Shown here in pieces: positions 52,395 to 63,955 of a stretch of DNA of 64,000 nt. The DNA comes from Pterobdella sp. o SKG-2022 (lineage: Eukaryota; Annelida; Clitellata; Hirudinida; Piscicolidae). The notes under the pieces were generated by a model. It did no database searches. It was not told the DNA's origin and saw nothing but the letters and a program-made list of their open reading frames with translations. Location of the stretch: assembly GCA_964035795.1 (NCBI GenBank), contig OZ038326.1:8897700-8961699 (forward strand). The letters are read 5' to 3'. Made by a program: the position numbers and the translations under genes. Numbering within the stretch: the first letter of the stretch is position 1; every line of letters begins with the position of its first letter.

Positions 52395-54160
52395 TGTGGA
52401 AGATTCTCTAAGTGTTCAAACAGGAGATTCATTCTATGATCGATCTTATAGCAGCCATGTGTATCGACGGTTTGTCCAATGGCTGCCATCTCCAGGAAGT
52501 TCCTGTCAGTCGCCGCAGGAGGTTGGTGGGCTATTACATGGCCTGAAACACTGTCGAATGTGATCGTTGTGTGTAAATAGGCAACCTCAGAAAGGTAGGT
52601 ATAAGGATCGTTTTTGTTGATAATGTTGTTGTTGTTGAGCAACAAGAGTTTCAATGGCGAAGATGAGATAAAAGTTGATTGTGATTCTCCCGGAAGGTTC
52701 AACATAGATAGCCACTTTTCTCACATGGAAAGTGTGAAGGTTAGGTCTTTGGGCATGATATCAGAAGAGGATGGTTCAGCAGGTAAGAGGTGAATGTGCA
52801 GATACTCATATATGACACGTTCAGAAATCTCGTCGCCTAGTTTTTAGCATCTGTAACTCTTGATTTTGATCAGCCAGTACTTGAGGTTCGAGTGGTGATC
52901 AGACCGCAGATGGCTCAATGTTACCTGTTTCTTTCGTCCAAAGTTTTGCTCTGCTGCTCTGTTCATTTTTGTTTCTCGATTTCCGTAGACTCTCTGTTCG
53001 ATCATAAAAAGACGCTGAACCGCTTTTTATCTCTCGATTGAGATTTTGGCCGTGTCGTAATGATGGTCGGCCAGCTGTTCTTTATCGGCTCCTTTTTTCG
53101 CCTTGACGTCTGTGAGCTTATTGTTCATGATTTCATAATGGCTTGGGCACCAGATGAAAGTAACTTAGCATCCTCGCGCAGTAAGGTCAGATAAAATAGA
53201 CATGAAGTCAGTATCGTCTTTCGTTTTGCACGGCTCCAGAAAGGTGTGCAGATTTTATGTAGAGTAAGACGGAGAAATAGTCGCTCACAATGTTGACTTT
53301 TCGGGCTTGTTTCCGTTCTTTATAAATTAAAGTGCTTTGATGATCATATTCATTCTCGTTTGAATAAAAAAGCACCATTTTCCGATCGGAATGGTGAGAA
53401 AGTGGTTGCTAGGATGGCCAATAATGACAACGATTTCACCCTTACCTGATGTACCATTTGTTGCTGATCCATCTGTGTGAAGAACAAGGTCGAATACATT
53501 CCATCTCTCTTCCAGTCGTTACAGAACCCATTTTTTGTCGGCTTCCACCTGCTTTTGATTTGCTGTCACATGTTTCAAAGATGTGTCCATCTGTCTTCAT
53601 AAACGAGGAAAGAAGTTCTGGCTGCTGAGAGGGGCTGAAGGCTCCGAAGATTGAGCTCATAGCGTCTCCATTTTAGTTTGCCAGCTAGATGTTGGTGATG
53701 TTTGGGTGCCAGATGGATTCAGTAATGCCCATTTAAAAAAATGCCACCCATCTTCTAACATTAGCAATCTCCGCTTCAAGGTGCTACATCTTCTAGTTTT
53801 CTACGGACCAACGCCAGGTCATCAGCATTGCCTTAGACGAGGGTAGAGAGGTCAAATACGTCTAATGGTTTGTTTATGCAAATTGTGAAAATGAGTTTCG
53901 GCTGCGACTTGTGAAACTATTCACTCTCACTCACAGTCATTCTACAAAGCGGAGGAACACACCTATCTTGAGCTTTTTATCAAAAAGGTTAGAAGACAAC
54001 ATTTTACCATACACCTTGCTGACATAAAAAAAAGTAGATGTTGTTTGGCCTAAAACCCATCCTTGATATCTCTGAACCTCTGCAAGCATTGGTCTTGCAG
54101 CGACGGAACCCAGCTTGCCATGGGCTGAGAATCGAGTGGTTCTTTAGCCACCTAGAAAGG
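52395..54160 (-). mobile_element. LINE fragment with reverse transcriptase remnant and RNase H
   Basis: From 54100 downward the minus strand shows degraded RT pieces (GNADDLALVRRKLE). At 53510-53440 it reads LFDLVLHTDGSATNGTSGKG, the D-G-S start of an RNase H, and at 53180-53020 FIWCPSHYEIMNNK, KKGADKEQLADHHYDTAKIS, the RNase H C-terminal region (W-P-x-H, N-x-x-A/T-D, -A-K-G). The last open part (52705-52395) follows. An RNase H after the RT points to the I/R1/Jockey-type groups. Heavily frameshifted. Confidence 0.65.
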
Positions 54161-55299
54161 CGGTTATAAACTGTGAACTAACATACGAATTGAAATATTA
54201 GTGTTTTGTCATTTTATATGATGGGCTCCAAGCAGAGTGAAAATTAAAATTTCTGTTTAATACCTCTTCGTTGAAGATAAAAGGTTTTGTTTAAAATTAT
54301 CGTTGCTGCAAAGATAAATAGAAATTAAATATATTTTTTATTCAAACTTTCATTTTTTGGAAAAAATATAGTTAAAAACATTGTCAATTAAATATATACT
54401 TCGTAGTAATAAAATAAGACTGACATTAAAGCAAAGCTTCAAACGTACTTACTGACAGATGAGACCTTCTTTTCGAGCGATTCAAGTTCCGAAGGTAGTG
54501 TCTTAGATTTAAATTTTTTTACCCTCATTCACAACGGTTTTGTTTTTAATTGAATATTACTTTATTAGAAAATTTTTTTACATCAATTTATGGAAGAATT
54601 TTACTGAATTTATTGAGCAAAACAAATAGCAATAATTTATGATAAGGCTAACTTATCGAAAATTATAGCTATTTATTTTTCTCAATTCTTCCATAAATTG
54701 AGATAAAAAAATTGTCAAATATTATTTATAAGTAAATTTAAGATGTCTCTAAAAAGTTAGAAGAAAAGTTTACTTTATGGTGTAAGTTCTATTTTAAGTG
54801 AATTTCAAATTTCATTTTAAGAAAATAAAAGTTTTAAATTTTAAAAACTATTTTAAAAGATCTGAAACTTTTGTGGGAAAAATTCCACTTTTCACCTTTT
54901 GCTCCACTCCTCATGTAGGCTTGTTTTCTGGTTCTGACTCAAAATATTTTTTCCAAAAAAACTAATCCGCTGTGACTCGATATGGTTTGGCAAAACGGAA
55001 CTTTTAGGACTCCTTGCTCCAACACCACTGACTTACTCTGTACATGTCACCCATGTTGGCTCTAGTCACACTTGCATTCATTTGACAAACTTTTTGGTTT
55101 GGGCGCGAAATGAACGGCGACAGCATTCCAAAACATTTTTTATAACTGCTTTTTCATAGGATTTTAACTGCAATTACTACTACATTTATGTTTCATTAGT
55201 CTTATTTTTGGTTAACGGACACAAAAATTTCTTTTCTCTAGCATTTTCAGCTTAACGGGAAAGTTATTTTTTGTTTTCTACACCGCCCATTTATTTCTA
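54161..55299. other. AT-rich spacer with a fold-back element
   Basis: No supported gene. It holds the palindromic element at 54552-54723, and its last part is probably the 5' UTR of the L2/CR1-like LINE. Confidence 0.45.
54552..54723. repeat. Fold-back (MITE-like) element, copy 1
   Basis: An imperfect palindrome of about 170 bp. CAATTTATGGAAGAATT on the left pairs with AATTCTTCCATAAATTG on the right, AATATT with AATATT at the ends, and TTATGATAAG with CTTATCGAAAA near the centre. The centre resembles that of 59320-59490. Confidence 0.7.
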
Positions 55300-58110
55300 T
55301 TTAAATTTTAAATAATTTAATGTTAGATTCACTCATTTTACTTAAGAACAAAAACAATTCAACAACTTTAGATGAGCAAACAAGGTTGCATATTGACAGT
55401 TTAGGTATTAGCAGAAACAAAAATAACGTAAATTTCAAGAGAAGGAGGAAAAGAGGCAAGAGAGGTGGTAGGAAAATCAGAGAAAAAATTAAGCTAAAAT
55501 TTTCAAAAAATAAAAGTGCTGAATAGAATGTGTTTAATGATTTTACAGTATCATCTACTGCTTTGGGAGTTTTGAATGCTAGGTCTGCTGTTCACAAAGC
55601 TGCTCTGATTCATGATGTCATGAATGAAAATAAACTTAACTTACTGACTGTGACAGAAACTTGGATTGCTTCTGATGCTCTTGAAGTGATGAAGTTGGAT
55701 ATTGCACCACCAGGTTTTTCTGTGATTCACCAGCATCGAGGCAGTTATGATGACAAAAGAGGTGGTGGTATTGCCTTCATTTATCCTTCAGACTTCAAAT
55801 GCATCAAAGTACCTTCTTTCACTCATTTCGAACACCTCATCACTCGCACTTTCATATCACGAAGACCCATTGATTTCATATCCATCTACAGACCCCCTAG
55901 TGGCTCAATTCTTGAATTTTTAATTGAACTCAAAATATTAATAGACAATACATTCATATCCAATAGACTTTTTATTATTACTGGTGACTTCAACTGCCCA
56001 AGAAAAAGTATAAATTATGTGAATCAATGACTTCTAGAACTACTACTCACTCAACACATAGAGGCATAAACTCACCAATCTGGCAATATATTGGATCTGT
56101 TAACCTCACATGCAGATGGCAATATGGACAACTATGTTTCAATTACATCTGTTACTTCCACTTCTTTTTCTGACCATCATCTCATCACCTCATCTACCTT
56201 TCTTCCTAAAATTCAAACCTTCCCAAAAGTCATCAAATATAGAAACTTCAAAAAACCAACTTGGGAGTACTTCAACAATGATCTTATTAATTCATCTCTT
56301 CTCAGTTGCAACACCACCTCCACCGAAGATTATGCTGCTTTACTCAATGAAACAATAAATACCCTCTTCTGCCCCCATCAGAACCAAAACTCTCATATCA
56401 TCACTTTACCATGTTCAACATCCAGTCTTTCTAGAAGCTCTTAGAAGCAAATGCCACAAAAGAAAGCTGAAGAAAAAATATTTTAAGATTCTATCTGTTG
56501 AAGATAAAATAGCCTGTGATAAAGCCAAAAAGGAAACACGAACTATAATCTTAATGGCAAGAGTCCATGCGATTCAAAACGAGTAGAAGAACTCAGCGAA
56601 TCTTGGTGCTTTTGGAAAAATTTAAATCATCTTCTTCATCGTCAAAAGTGGGACAATTTCACCAATGAAGACAGCGCTGCCATTGTTCAACCTTTGAACA
56701 ATTCTCACCAATCTATCTTCCTCCACAGATCTAATCTCGGCCCCACAATCACCAGTTTCAACGAGGTCACTTCATCCGACATATCATCAATGATCAAACA
56801 GTCGTGCAAGAAAACATCAGCCATCGACTCTTTTCCACATCAAATTTTCATCAACTGCATTGAACCTCTTTCAACAGCAATCGCCAATCTCACCAACCTG
56901 TCATTGAGAGAAGGACACTTTCCCAGTTTATATAAGACAGCACAAATCACCCCCCTTCTTAAAAAGCCCAACCTTGACCAATCTTTTCCAACAAACTATA
57001 GACCAATATCAAATTCTACAACTATTTCCAAAATTAGAGAAAGGGCTATTCTTAAGCAATTTCAATCGCATATCATCAACAATCCCAACTATAGCAAATA
57101 CCAGTCAGCCTATCGATCTCATCCTCCCACTGAGACAGCCTTAACTTACGCGCTCGACGAAGTTTTCAGCGCTTGCAATAATAAGATGTTAACAGTTAGC
57201 ACAGGGCTCGATCTTTCTGCAGCCTTTGAGGCAATTAACCATCAGATCTTAATAGGCAGGCTGAGCGAAGAATTCGGTAACAAGAACTCCGCTCTCAAGT
57301 GGATTTCGTCGTACATTACCGATAGAAAACAATTCGTAAAAATTGCCAATTCTCTTTCTTCGACAATTTCAATAAACCAAGGCGTACCACAGAACTCTGT
57401 ACTTGGTCCACTTCTTTTCACCTGCTACATTTCCCCAGTTGGTAGTCTGATTCAAAACTCAAACCTCCTACACCATCAGTATGCCGATGATATTACCATT
57501 ATTGAAAAAATAAACCCAAACAACCCAATAACCACTACTCCCTCATGCATTGAAACCTTGGAAAAATTGTTTGGCTCTAATCACATTCAGCTCAACAAAA
57601 AAAAAACCGAAATCATTAAATTCGGCACCTCACATCAACTTAAAGCTGCGGTAAATTTAACCAACTTCAACAACCTTCCCTCCAACGACGTCATGAAAAC
57701 TCTTGGATTAACTATCGACTCCAAGCTTACCTTTAACAACCACATCACTCGTCTCATAAAGTTCTGCAACTACCATTTTCACGCCATCTCTCACATCCGT
57801 CTTTTTCTCACAGATGATTTGGCCAGCAGTCTAGTTCGATGCCTAGTACTCAATCGCATCGATTACTGCAACTCGGCTTTCTGCGAAATGGCGAGTCTCC
57901 AACTCAAAAGACTGCAGCGCGTGGTGAATAAAGGAGCTAGAATTGTACTCAACTGCAATTTCAAAGATCACTACTTAAATACTTTCTCCAAAAAAAATCT
58001 CCAGCGTCTCCATTGGCTTCCAGTCGAAAACCCATCATCTTCAAAATAGCACTAATAACATTTAAAGACTTCAATAAGTTTTTATACATTTGATATAAAG
58101 AGTTTTAAAA
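55300..58110 (+). mobile_element. Long L2/CR1-like LINE with endonuclease and RT
   Basis: Starts with a basic leader (KRRRKRGKRGGRKIREK, 55430). The APE endonuclease is at 55545-56030 (LGVLNARSAVHKAALIHDVM, TVTETWI, GGGIAFIYP, IITGDFN), with a further part at 56091-56444 (SFSDHHLI). The 451-codon frame 56694-58049 is most of the RT: NYRPISNSTTISKIRERAIL, YQSAYRSHPPTETAL, GLDLSAAFEAINHQIL, NQGVPQNSVLGPLLF, HHQYADDITII and LNRIDYCNSAFCEM. There are only a few stops and frameshifts (56030, 56444-56694, 58049), fewer than in the other LINEs here. VPQNSVLGP has Asn for Gly and LSAAFEAI has Glu for Asp, so it is probably inactive. Confidence 0.87.
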
Positions 58111-58168
58111 TCTACTGCACATTAGTTTCTTTTCCGAACTGGTTGCTTCTAGGTGTTTTTCTGCGTAT

Positions 58169-58250
<82 letters not shown>
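58169..58250. repeat. (ATA)n microsatellite
   Basis: About 82 bp of nearly pure ATA repeats between two convergent L2/CR1-like elements. Confidence 0.95.
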
Positions 58251-58945
58251 GTTATTTGTATAGCGCCTTTTACGCGTCGTTCAAAAGCGCTCTGCTACGA
58301 GCTGCTTAAAGAAGAAAGTTTTTACGTTTTTGAGGAAAGTAGGATAAGAAAAAGATTTAAGATTAGGAGGAAGAGAGTTCCAGAGAAGTAGACCAGAAAA
58401 AGAAAAAGCAGATTTAGCATAGGAGTGAGAGAGAGATAATGAAAAGCTGAGAACGAGTAGAGGACCGTAGGCCGGCACGTTTAGGAGGTAGTAAGAGGTC
58501 AGAAAGATAGGAAGGTGAAGTAGAATGAGAAATTTTGTACACGAGAGTACAGATTTTGAAGGAAAAGCGAAAGTGAAGAGGTAGCAAGTGAAGATCGACA
58601 AGAGATAGAGACTTAAAAGAGACCAGGCGTGCAGCAGAGTTGGAAGCTTTAGTTAAAGGGTAGAAAGTAGATTCAGGAAGGTTAAAGTACAAAGAGCTGC
58701 AGTAATCAAGTCGAAAAAGAACAAGAAAGCAGACAAGAATCTTAAGAGAGGCATCATCGAGATAAGAAGAGATTTGTCTGATACGACGTAAATAAAAATA
58801 ACAAGAAGAAGCAACAGAGAGGATTTGAGGATTAAAAGAAAAGGAAGAATCAAGGAGAAAGCCAAGACAGCGAATAGTGGAGGAGGGATAGATAGTTAGG
58901 TCAGAGATAAATAAAAACAAAGATTTGAACAAAAATTTCATTATA
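58251..58945 (-). mobile_element. L2/CR1-like LINE 3' end with TTA-repeat tail
   Basis: The minus strand reads STIRCLGFLLDSSFSFNPQI, LVLFRLDYCSSLYFNLPE, LHLLPLHFRFSFKICTLVYK, SPSYLSDLL and SFSGLLLWNSLPPNLKSF. It ends with a short UTR (GCGCTATACAAATAAC) running into TTA repeats. This 3' arrangement (hairpin-like GCGC core then a simple repeat) is usual for L2-like elements. The 5' part is missing. Confidence 0.82.
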
Positions 58946-60009
58946 GTGAAGTAAAATAGCCCGAAACATTTTTATGAAAAACCAAAAAAAGTATTTGTAA
59001 AACAAAAACATAAACATTTTTGTAAGATAACCTTACATCACACTTGATGCTTTTCATACAATTTTATTTACAAATTTCATCTCGTACTGCTTCTTTCTGC
59101 TTGTTTTCGAGCCGTGTCATCAAAGGCTGAGGCCTTTAGAAACGTACCAACAATCCTGAAGGTCGTAAAACCAAAAATTAGTTTTACAAGAGTTGCTTAG
59201 TTGACAAAAGAGTCATGGTGTCAGAAAATCAGGTTAGTTAAGCCAAAGATTCTGAAAAATCATTAAAGAATGTCTGATCTTTTAAGATGTCGCTAATGTT
59301 GGAGAAGAGTCCAAGTTGAATATAAATAATTATGTTAAATTAACCATAGAACTTCAAATGAAAAATTTATATAAATTTATTGAAAATTAAGCTATGAATT
59401 TTGGTAAGTATGGCTTTATCATAAAAACTAGCAAATTATAACTTAATTTTCAATAAATTGTTGTTCTATAAATAATTACTATATAAAAAATACATGAAAT
59501 GCCTCTGAAAAATTACAAAAATATATATAATATTTTTAAACAAAGAGATGTTTAAATTGAGATGAAAGGCACTTTGGAATAGTTCCAGCTTGTGTCCATC
59601 AGCAGTCTATGCCACAGAGGCGTGCTTAGAAACCCAAGACCAACAGAAGGCCTTAGCAAGAAGATCTGGCAAGTTTGTAAAAGTTGTCGTTTTTTTAGCA
59701 AGGCTGAAGTTTTCCCCGTTAAAACCTGGTTCATAAAAAAAAGGAGTGGCGTTGGGAAGGCGTCGAACATTTCTAAAAAGGTTTTTTAAATGAGCATCTT
59801 CATTTGCAACCTTCTTCATTTTATAAGTTCAAAGTCTTTTTTTTTTATTTTTTATGCACTTGGTCGTCCATTAACCAAGGTTTTCGGCCGTTCCAATATA
59901 AGAATATTAATGTTTATTTTATAGGATCAAAAACATATCACTGAATTTAAGCAATAATTGAAATTCTTGAAAAAATTATCATTGTAAAAAAAAAATTCGA
60001 GATTTCGCA
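58946..60009. other. Mostly non-coding spacer
   Basis: It holds the second fold-back element. Frames at 59819-59552 (minus, 70-90 codons, LFRNVRRLPNATPFFYEPG) and 59592-59789 (plus) overlap each other; I recognise neither. Confidence 0.35.
59320..59490. repeat. Fold-back (MITE-like) element, copy 2
   Basis: AATTTATTGAAAATTAAG (59374-59391) is exactly complementary to CTTAATTTTCAATAAATT (59442-59459). The centre AATTTTGGTAAGTATGGCTT and TATCATAAA resembles the reverse complement of the centre of copy 1 at 54552-54723. Confidence 0.7.
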
Positions 60010-60275
60010 ACGCCAAGAAGAGAGAGCGAAAACGATCGAGAGAGTCGATTTTGTGAAAAGTACTCCAAGTTACATTGCACTCTGGAACAACTGAGCAACC
60101 GCCTCAAGGTTTAATATAAATTTCCCAAATCGATATTTTAACAAGATTTTTACTGCAGGAAAGAGAAAAGTTACTTGAAGTAGTCGAACAGTTTTTGTCG
60201 CAGCATTTAATAACGCCTCTAACCTTAAAAGAGCACTTGTCTTCTAATGAAAATGTCTACATGCATGACTTTTGA
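60010..60275 (+). CDS. Possible last two exons of a leucine-zipper or coiled-coil protein
   Basis: 60010-60108 (start uncertain) joins 60159-60275 over a 50-bp intron with GT and TTTTTACTGCAG signals, phase 0. The product ends KLHCTLEQLSNRLK, then EREKLLEVVEQFLSQHL. Leucines recur exactly every seven residues (T-L-E, R-L-K, L-L-E, F-L-S), and an Arg/Glu-rich stretch (PRRESENDRESRFCEKYSK) precedes, as in a decayed or divergent bZIP. It closes LSSNENVYMHDF and stop. The 5' exons were not found. It may also be a chance coiled coil. Confidence 0.35.
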
Positions 60276-60785
60276 AGGCGCACTCTTAATGTCTATTTCA
60301 TGCGTCTCTCTTGAGAAAAATTATTCTATTTAATGTAATTTTTATTATTTTTCAATGAAGTATTAATTATAATATATATTATCGTTTCCTTTTTCAATTA
60401 CATTTTCCTCTTTATTTTAAGTAACAATTTTTTAGAATAATACGAATTTCCGAATGTAACCATTGAATGACTTCATATTGCCATTTCTACAAATTCTCTA
60501 TCATCATTTCTATTTATGCAAGACTCGCTTATTACAAAGGAAATTTTTAATATTTGAATTAAATGAATCATAATTTGAAATTTTAGTGAAAAAAAAATTC
60601 AAAAAAAATTTTTTAAATGCGATTTTACTTATAATTATTGATGTCATTAATACACTTGATAAGTAATTAAATCACAAGTGTTTTCCAAACAGTAGTTACT
60701 TTCACCAAGTTCACAGAATTCATTGCTTCCATAATGAAGAATTTGCAAAGGTATTTAATCGTTGAACTTAATGACCAAGTGGAGC
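60276..60785. other. AT-rich spacer
   Basis: No supported gene or repeat family seen. Confidence 0.4.
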
Positions 60786-61445
60786 CCATGACTCACCTCC
60801 ATAGAGCGAAACTTGGAGTATCAGTGCCTTGAACAGTCTGATTTAAGTAATATATTTGATTTAAGGTTCATACCAAACCAGTTTTTTCAGACACCCAAAA
60901 GCCATTGATGTCTTGCTAACACGAGCGTCAATTTCTGCATCTAGCTTGACATCATTTGTAAAAATGGTTCCCAAATACTTGAATTTCTTGACTTCTTCAA
61001 TGTTATTGATTCTGCGAGTAGTTGTTGGAAGGCTAATTTTTTCCGGTATTATCGTCATTTTTTTTGTTTTCTCAATATTAATTTTCAGACCAAAACGTTC
61101 CAAATAATTTTTTATTAAGCTCATTAAGCATTTTAGGTCATCAAAGTTAGAGCTGGTTAGAACCATATCATCTGCATATAGGAGGTTTTGCACTATTGTA
61201 TGATTGTCCATTTTGATTTTACTTTTCACTCAATGGGCTTTGATGTTGTACAATATTTTCATATTGATGTGAGTCTTTAATGCACTATTTTTAATAGCGT
61301 TCAAAAAAGGCTGAACAGTAGAAAAGCTAATACATCACCTTGTTTCCCTCCCGAATTGATTTTAAACTCTCAAAGTTTAGCCATCATATCTAATACTCAT
61401 CGTGTTTTCCATTCTTTGAACATAGCATAGCCATCTGAGACGTCT
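60786..61445 (-). mobile_element. LINE fragment, RT core
   Basis: The minus strand reads REQGDVLAFLLFSLF (about 61350), then the 122-codon frame 61229-60861: TIVQNLLYADDMVLTSSNFD, FGLKINIEKTKKM and VKKFKYLGTIFTND. LYADDMVL is the catalytic motif. The tail after WYEP is short and unclear. Confidence 0.75.
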
Positions 61446-61454
61446 ACACTGTAA

Positions 61455-62410
61455 CATAATTTTAACACGTTCTATGCTTGTCCAGTTTCTTCTTTTGGTT
61501 CATCAACCTCATCATCAGAGTTATTCTGCTATCGGCAGGTTTCTCAAATCTTCTTTTTTCAGCCTTTCTCTCCAGTGCTCCAAAACCCTCTTTTGTCATG
61601 TCATCCACCAATTTCCTCCTCATTCTTCTTCTTGGTCGTTTTCCTTTCATCCGTCCTTGTGAAGCGGTTCTCAGAAATTTTTCGTGATTCAAGATATGGC
61701 CTATCCATCTGGATTTTCTTCATTTTATGCGTGCCATCAATTCTCTGCTTTCAATAGCCCTGCTTAGAACTTCTTCATTGGTCAGTTTGTCGGTCTGCTT
61801 CACTTTCTCCGTTTTTCTTCAGACCCAAATTGCCATAGCTTCCAATCTTTTTTCCTCTGCTTTGCGAATGCCCACGTTTCTGCTGCCCACGACGCAGCAC
61901 TTCACACCAGGTTCTTGTCCAGCTTCTTTGGTCGCTTGTCTAAGTCCACCTGTTGGGAATAGTTTTAAGTGATTAAATACATTTATAGCTATTCCAATCC
62001 GTACTCTAGTGTTTTTTGCGGTGTAACCTTTTTCCAAAAGATAACTTTCTTTAATTTGCTCAAATGCGACTCCGTCAAGCGTTATACTACATTCAGGAGT
62101 ACTGGATCTGCTCTCAACCTCACCATCATCATTCTATCGCTTATAAACTCCACTTCTTTCACTTCTTTTGCAGCCTTCTTACACAACATTAAAGTTACTC
62201 CTCGCTGACTCTCTTCACCTTCTGAATATAAAATTCAAAATCCCTGATCTTCAATATCATCTCGTCTTTTCCATCTTATCTCTGTGAGACCCATCAGACT
62301 GATATTATGTCTTCTCATCTAATTTTTCACACACTCTAGGGATTCTGAGCTTATTAAGCTTCAGATATTGCATGTAGCTATTTTCAGCTTTATGCGTGTT
62401 GTGCAAAGCT
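61455..62410 (-). mobile_element. LINE with endonuclease start joined to its tail (RT deleted)
   Basis: The minus strand from 62400 gives KLKIATCNI, NISLMGLTEIRWKRRDDIED and SQRGVTLMLCKKAAKEVKEV (APE endonuclease). At about 62090 it jumps to the late tail: VAFEQI, RIGIAINVFNHLKLFPTGGL, then RWIGHILNHEKFLRTASQGR, closely related to 41455-42060. The whole RT is missing between them. Confidence 0.75.
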
Positions 62411-62899
62411 ACCCTATTTCCTTCACTCGGCTTGGCATCATGGAAATTGTTCTCATTTTCAGAAATGGTTTTTTTTTGCATTCTTCTATTTCCCTGTAAT
62501 TCTGTATATTGGAATGATTCAGTCTTTTTTTAGTCTTATATGAAATATCCTTTGACGCACTTGTATAGAAGGAATCTTCTTATTATTAGAAAAACTTAGT
62601 GAAAGTTCTCGCCATAAAAAAAATTATATTAATTTTACTTAATTAAATTTCCTTATTCTAAAATATATTATTTCACTATATGATGTCTCGTTACAATAAT
62701 TGTTTGCTTAAATGATGAAAAATCTACCAGAAAATAACTCGAGTTTTAATTTATTGCATAAATGTAAAATGAAAAAAAAACAACCCGCAATTTTAGCCAA
62801 AAAACCAGAATTAATTGTTTGAAGTTTATAAAACAAACGCTTTTGTCAAATGCTAAAATTAATCGATGTTTTTATTATAAAAAGAGAATGAGATGGATA
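62411..62899. other. AT-rich spacer
   Basis: No supported gene or repeat family seen. Confidence 0.4.
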
Positions 62900-63015
62900 T
62901 TTCTTTGGCGTACATTATGGTGTTGTAAGACGTATCAAGAGGAAATCATGCAAGTATGTCAAAAACAGAAAGGGGCCTAGGATGGGTCCTTGAAAGACTT
63001 CCATTTTTATTTTCA
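62900..63015 (-). mobile_element. Short RT fragment of an L2/CR1-like LINE
   Basis: The minus strand reads KMEVFQGPILGPFLFLTYLH and DF, the V-P-Q-G-S-I-L-G-P-L-L-F motif of RTs. Nothing convincing flanks it. Confidence 0.55.
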
Positions 63016-63089
63016 TGGTGCTGGGGCTATAACCTGCTCATTTCGTTGGGTTTAGATTGAATTAAACCTGGATTTATACTTATTAATTC

Positions 63090-63955
63090 ATGAGAACCGG
63101 TCACACACTTGGTCAAAGCATTTATGCCGTCGACTTAGATTCTAGCAATGACTGTGTTGTCACTTCTTTTTTATCGAACCAGTCTCGGTTTTTACGCTTT
63201 CTAAAGCCCAGTAGTTTTTCACTAGCACCATATACAGAAACCTTAAAGTCTTCTCATGAATTTTTGCAAGTTATATTTTCCATTTCCTTTTCTAGTTTTT
63301 CTTTTACAGCAGCATTTTATAGACCAGCTACATTAATGCGTTTAGGTAATTTGTTTCCACAACTACGATACCTAGGCTTAACCACAACGTTCAACTTACC
63401 TCGAACAAGTCGGCGGTCAGTTTAACATTCAGCACCCGACATAGCACGGACAATTTTTACATTAGTTATGTCACGCCTTATAACCAACAAAAAATCTATT
63501 AAGTGCCATTGTTTAGAGCCAGGGTGCATCCAAGTAGTTTTGAGCTTGTCCTTCATTTGGAACACAATGTTGGTTATCTGAAACGCCATTTTCATGCAAA
63601 ATTGTAGCAACCTTAAGCCGTTGCTATCAAGTTTTCCGACGCCGTTTAACTAAAACGTGCCAGGTATCTACATCTTTTCCGACTCTTGCATTAAAACCAC
63701 CCAGTATAATGACTTTATCAGCCGGAAGGATCTTAGCAACAAATTGCCTCAGGCCCTGATAGAAATGCATTTTTGTTTCTTCTAATGTGTATAATGTTTG
63801 TGCAAAAGTAGCATACTGACCACGAGTCAAAGGAACTCTCATTGATAAAATTCGGTCATTTAACTGCAAGGCAACTTTTCTAGATAAGAAAAAAGAGAGG
63901 TTATAACTGCAAAATCTACACCAGAGTCTTTTTTACTTCTATGAGGCTTACCTTT
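63090..63955 (-). mobile_element. APE-type LINE endonuclease (RTE-like), decayed
   Basis: The frame 63869-63627 reads RILSMRVPLTRGQYATFAQT, LYTLEETKMHFYQGLRQFVA and ADKVIILGGFNARVGKDVDT (catalytic D-F-N-A-R-V region with Gly for Asp). The next pieces (63610-63422) include TTWMHPGSKQWHLIDFLLV, the W-x-H-P-x-S-K-H-W-H-x-I-D motif. The rest down to 63090 is weaker. The 5' end reaches the window edge. Confidence 0.75.

Noticed and set aside
52375..52563. Plus-strand frame after the last found CNKSR-like exon
   Set aside because: It overlaps a longer minus-strand frame that continues the RNase H-bearing LINE, and its start does not fit the phase of the preceding donor in a clear way.
59552..59819. 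Minus-strand frame with LFRNVRRLPNATPFFYEPG, possible exon
   Set aside because: A competing plus-strand frame covers the same bases, no start or splice signals decide, and no family is recognised.
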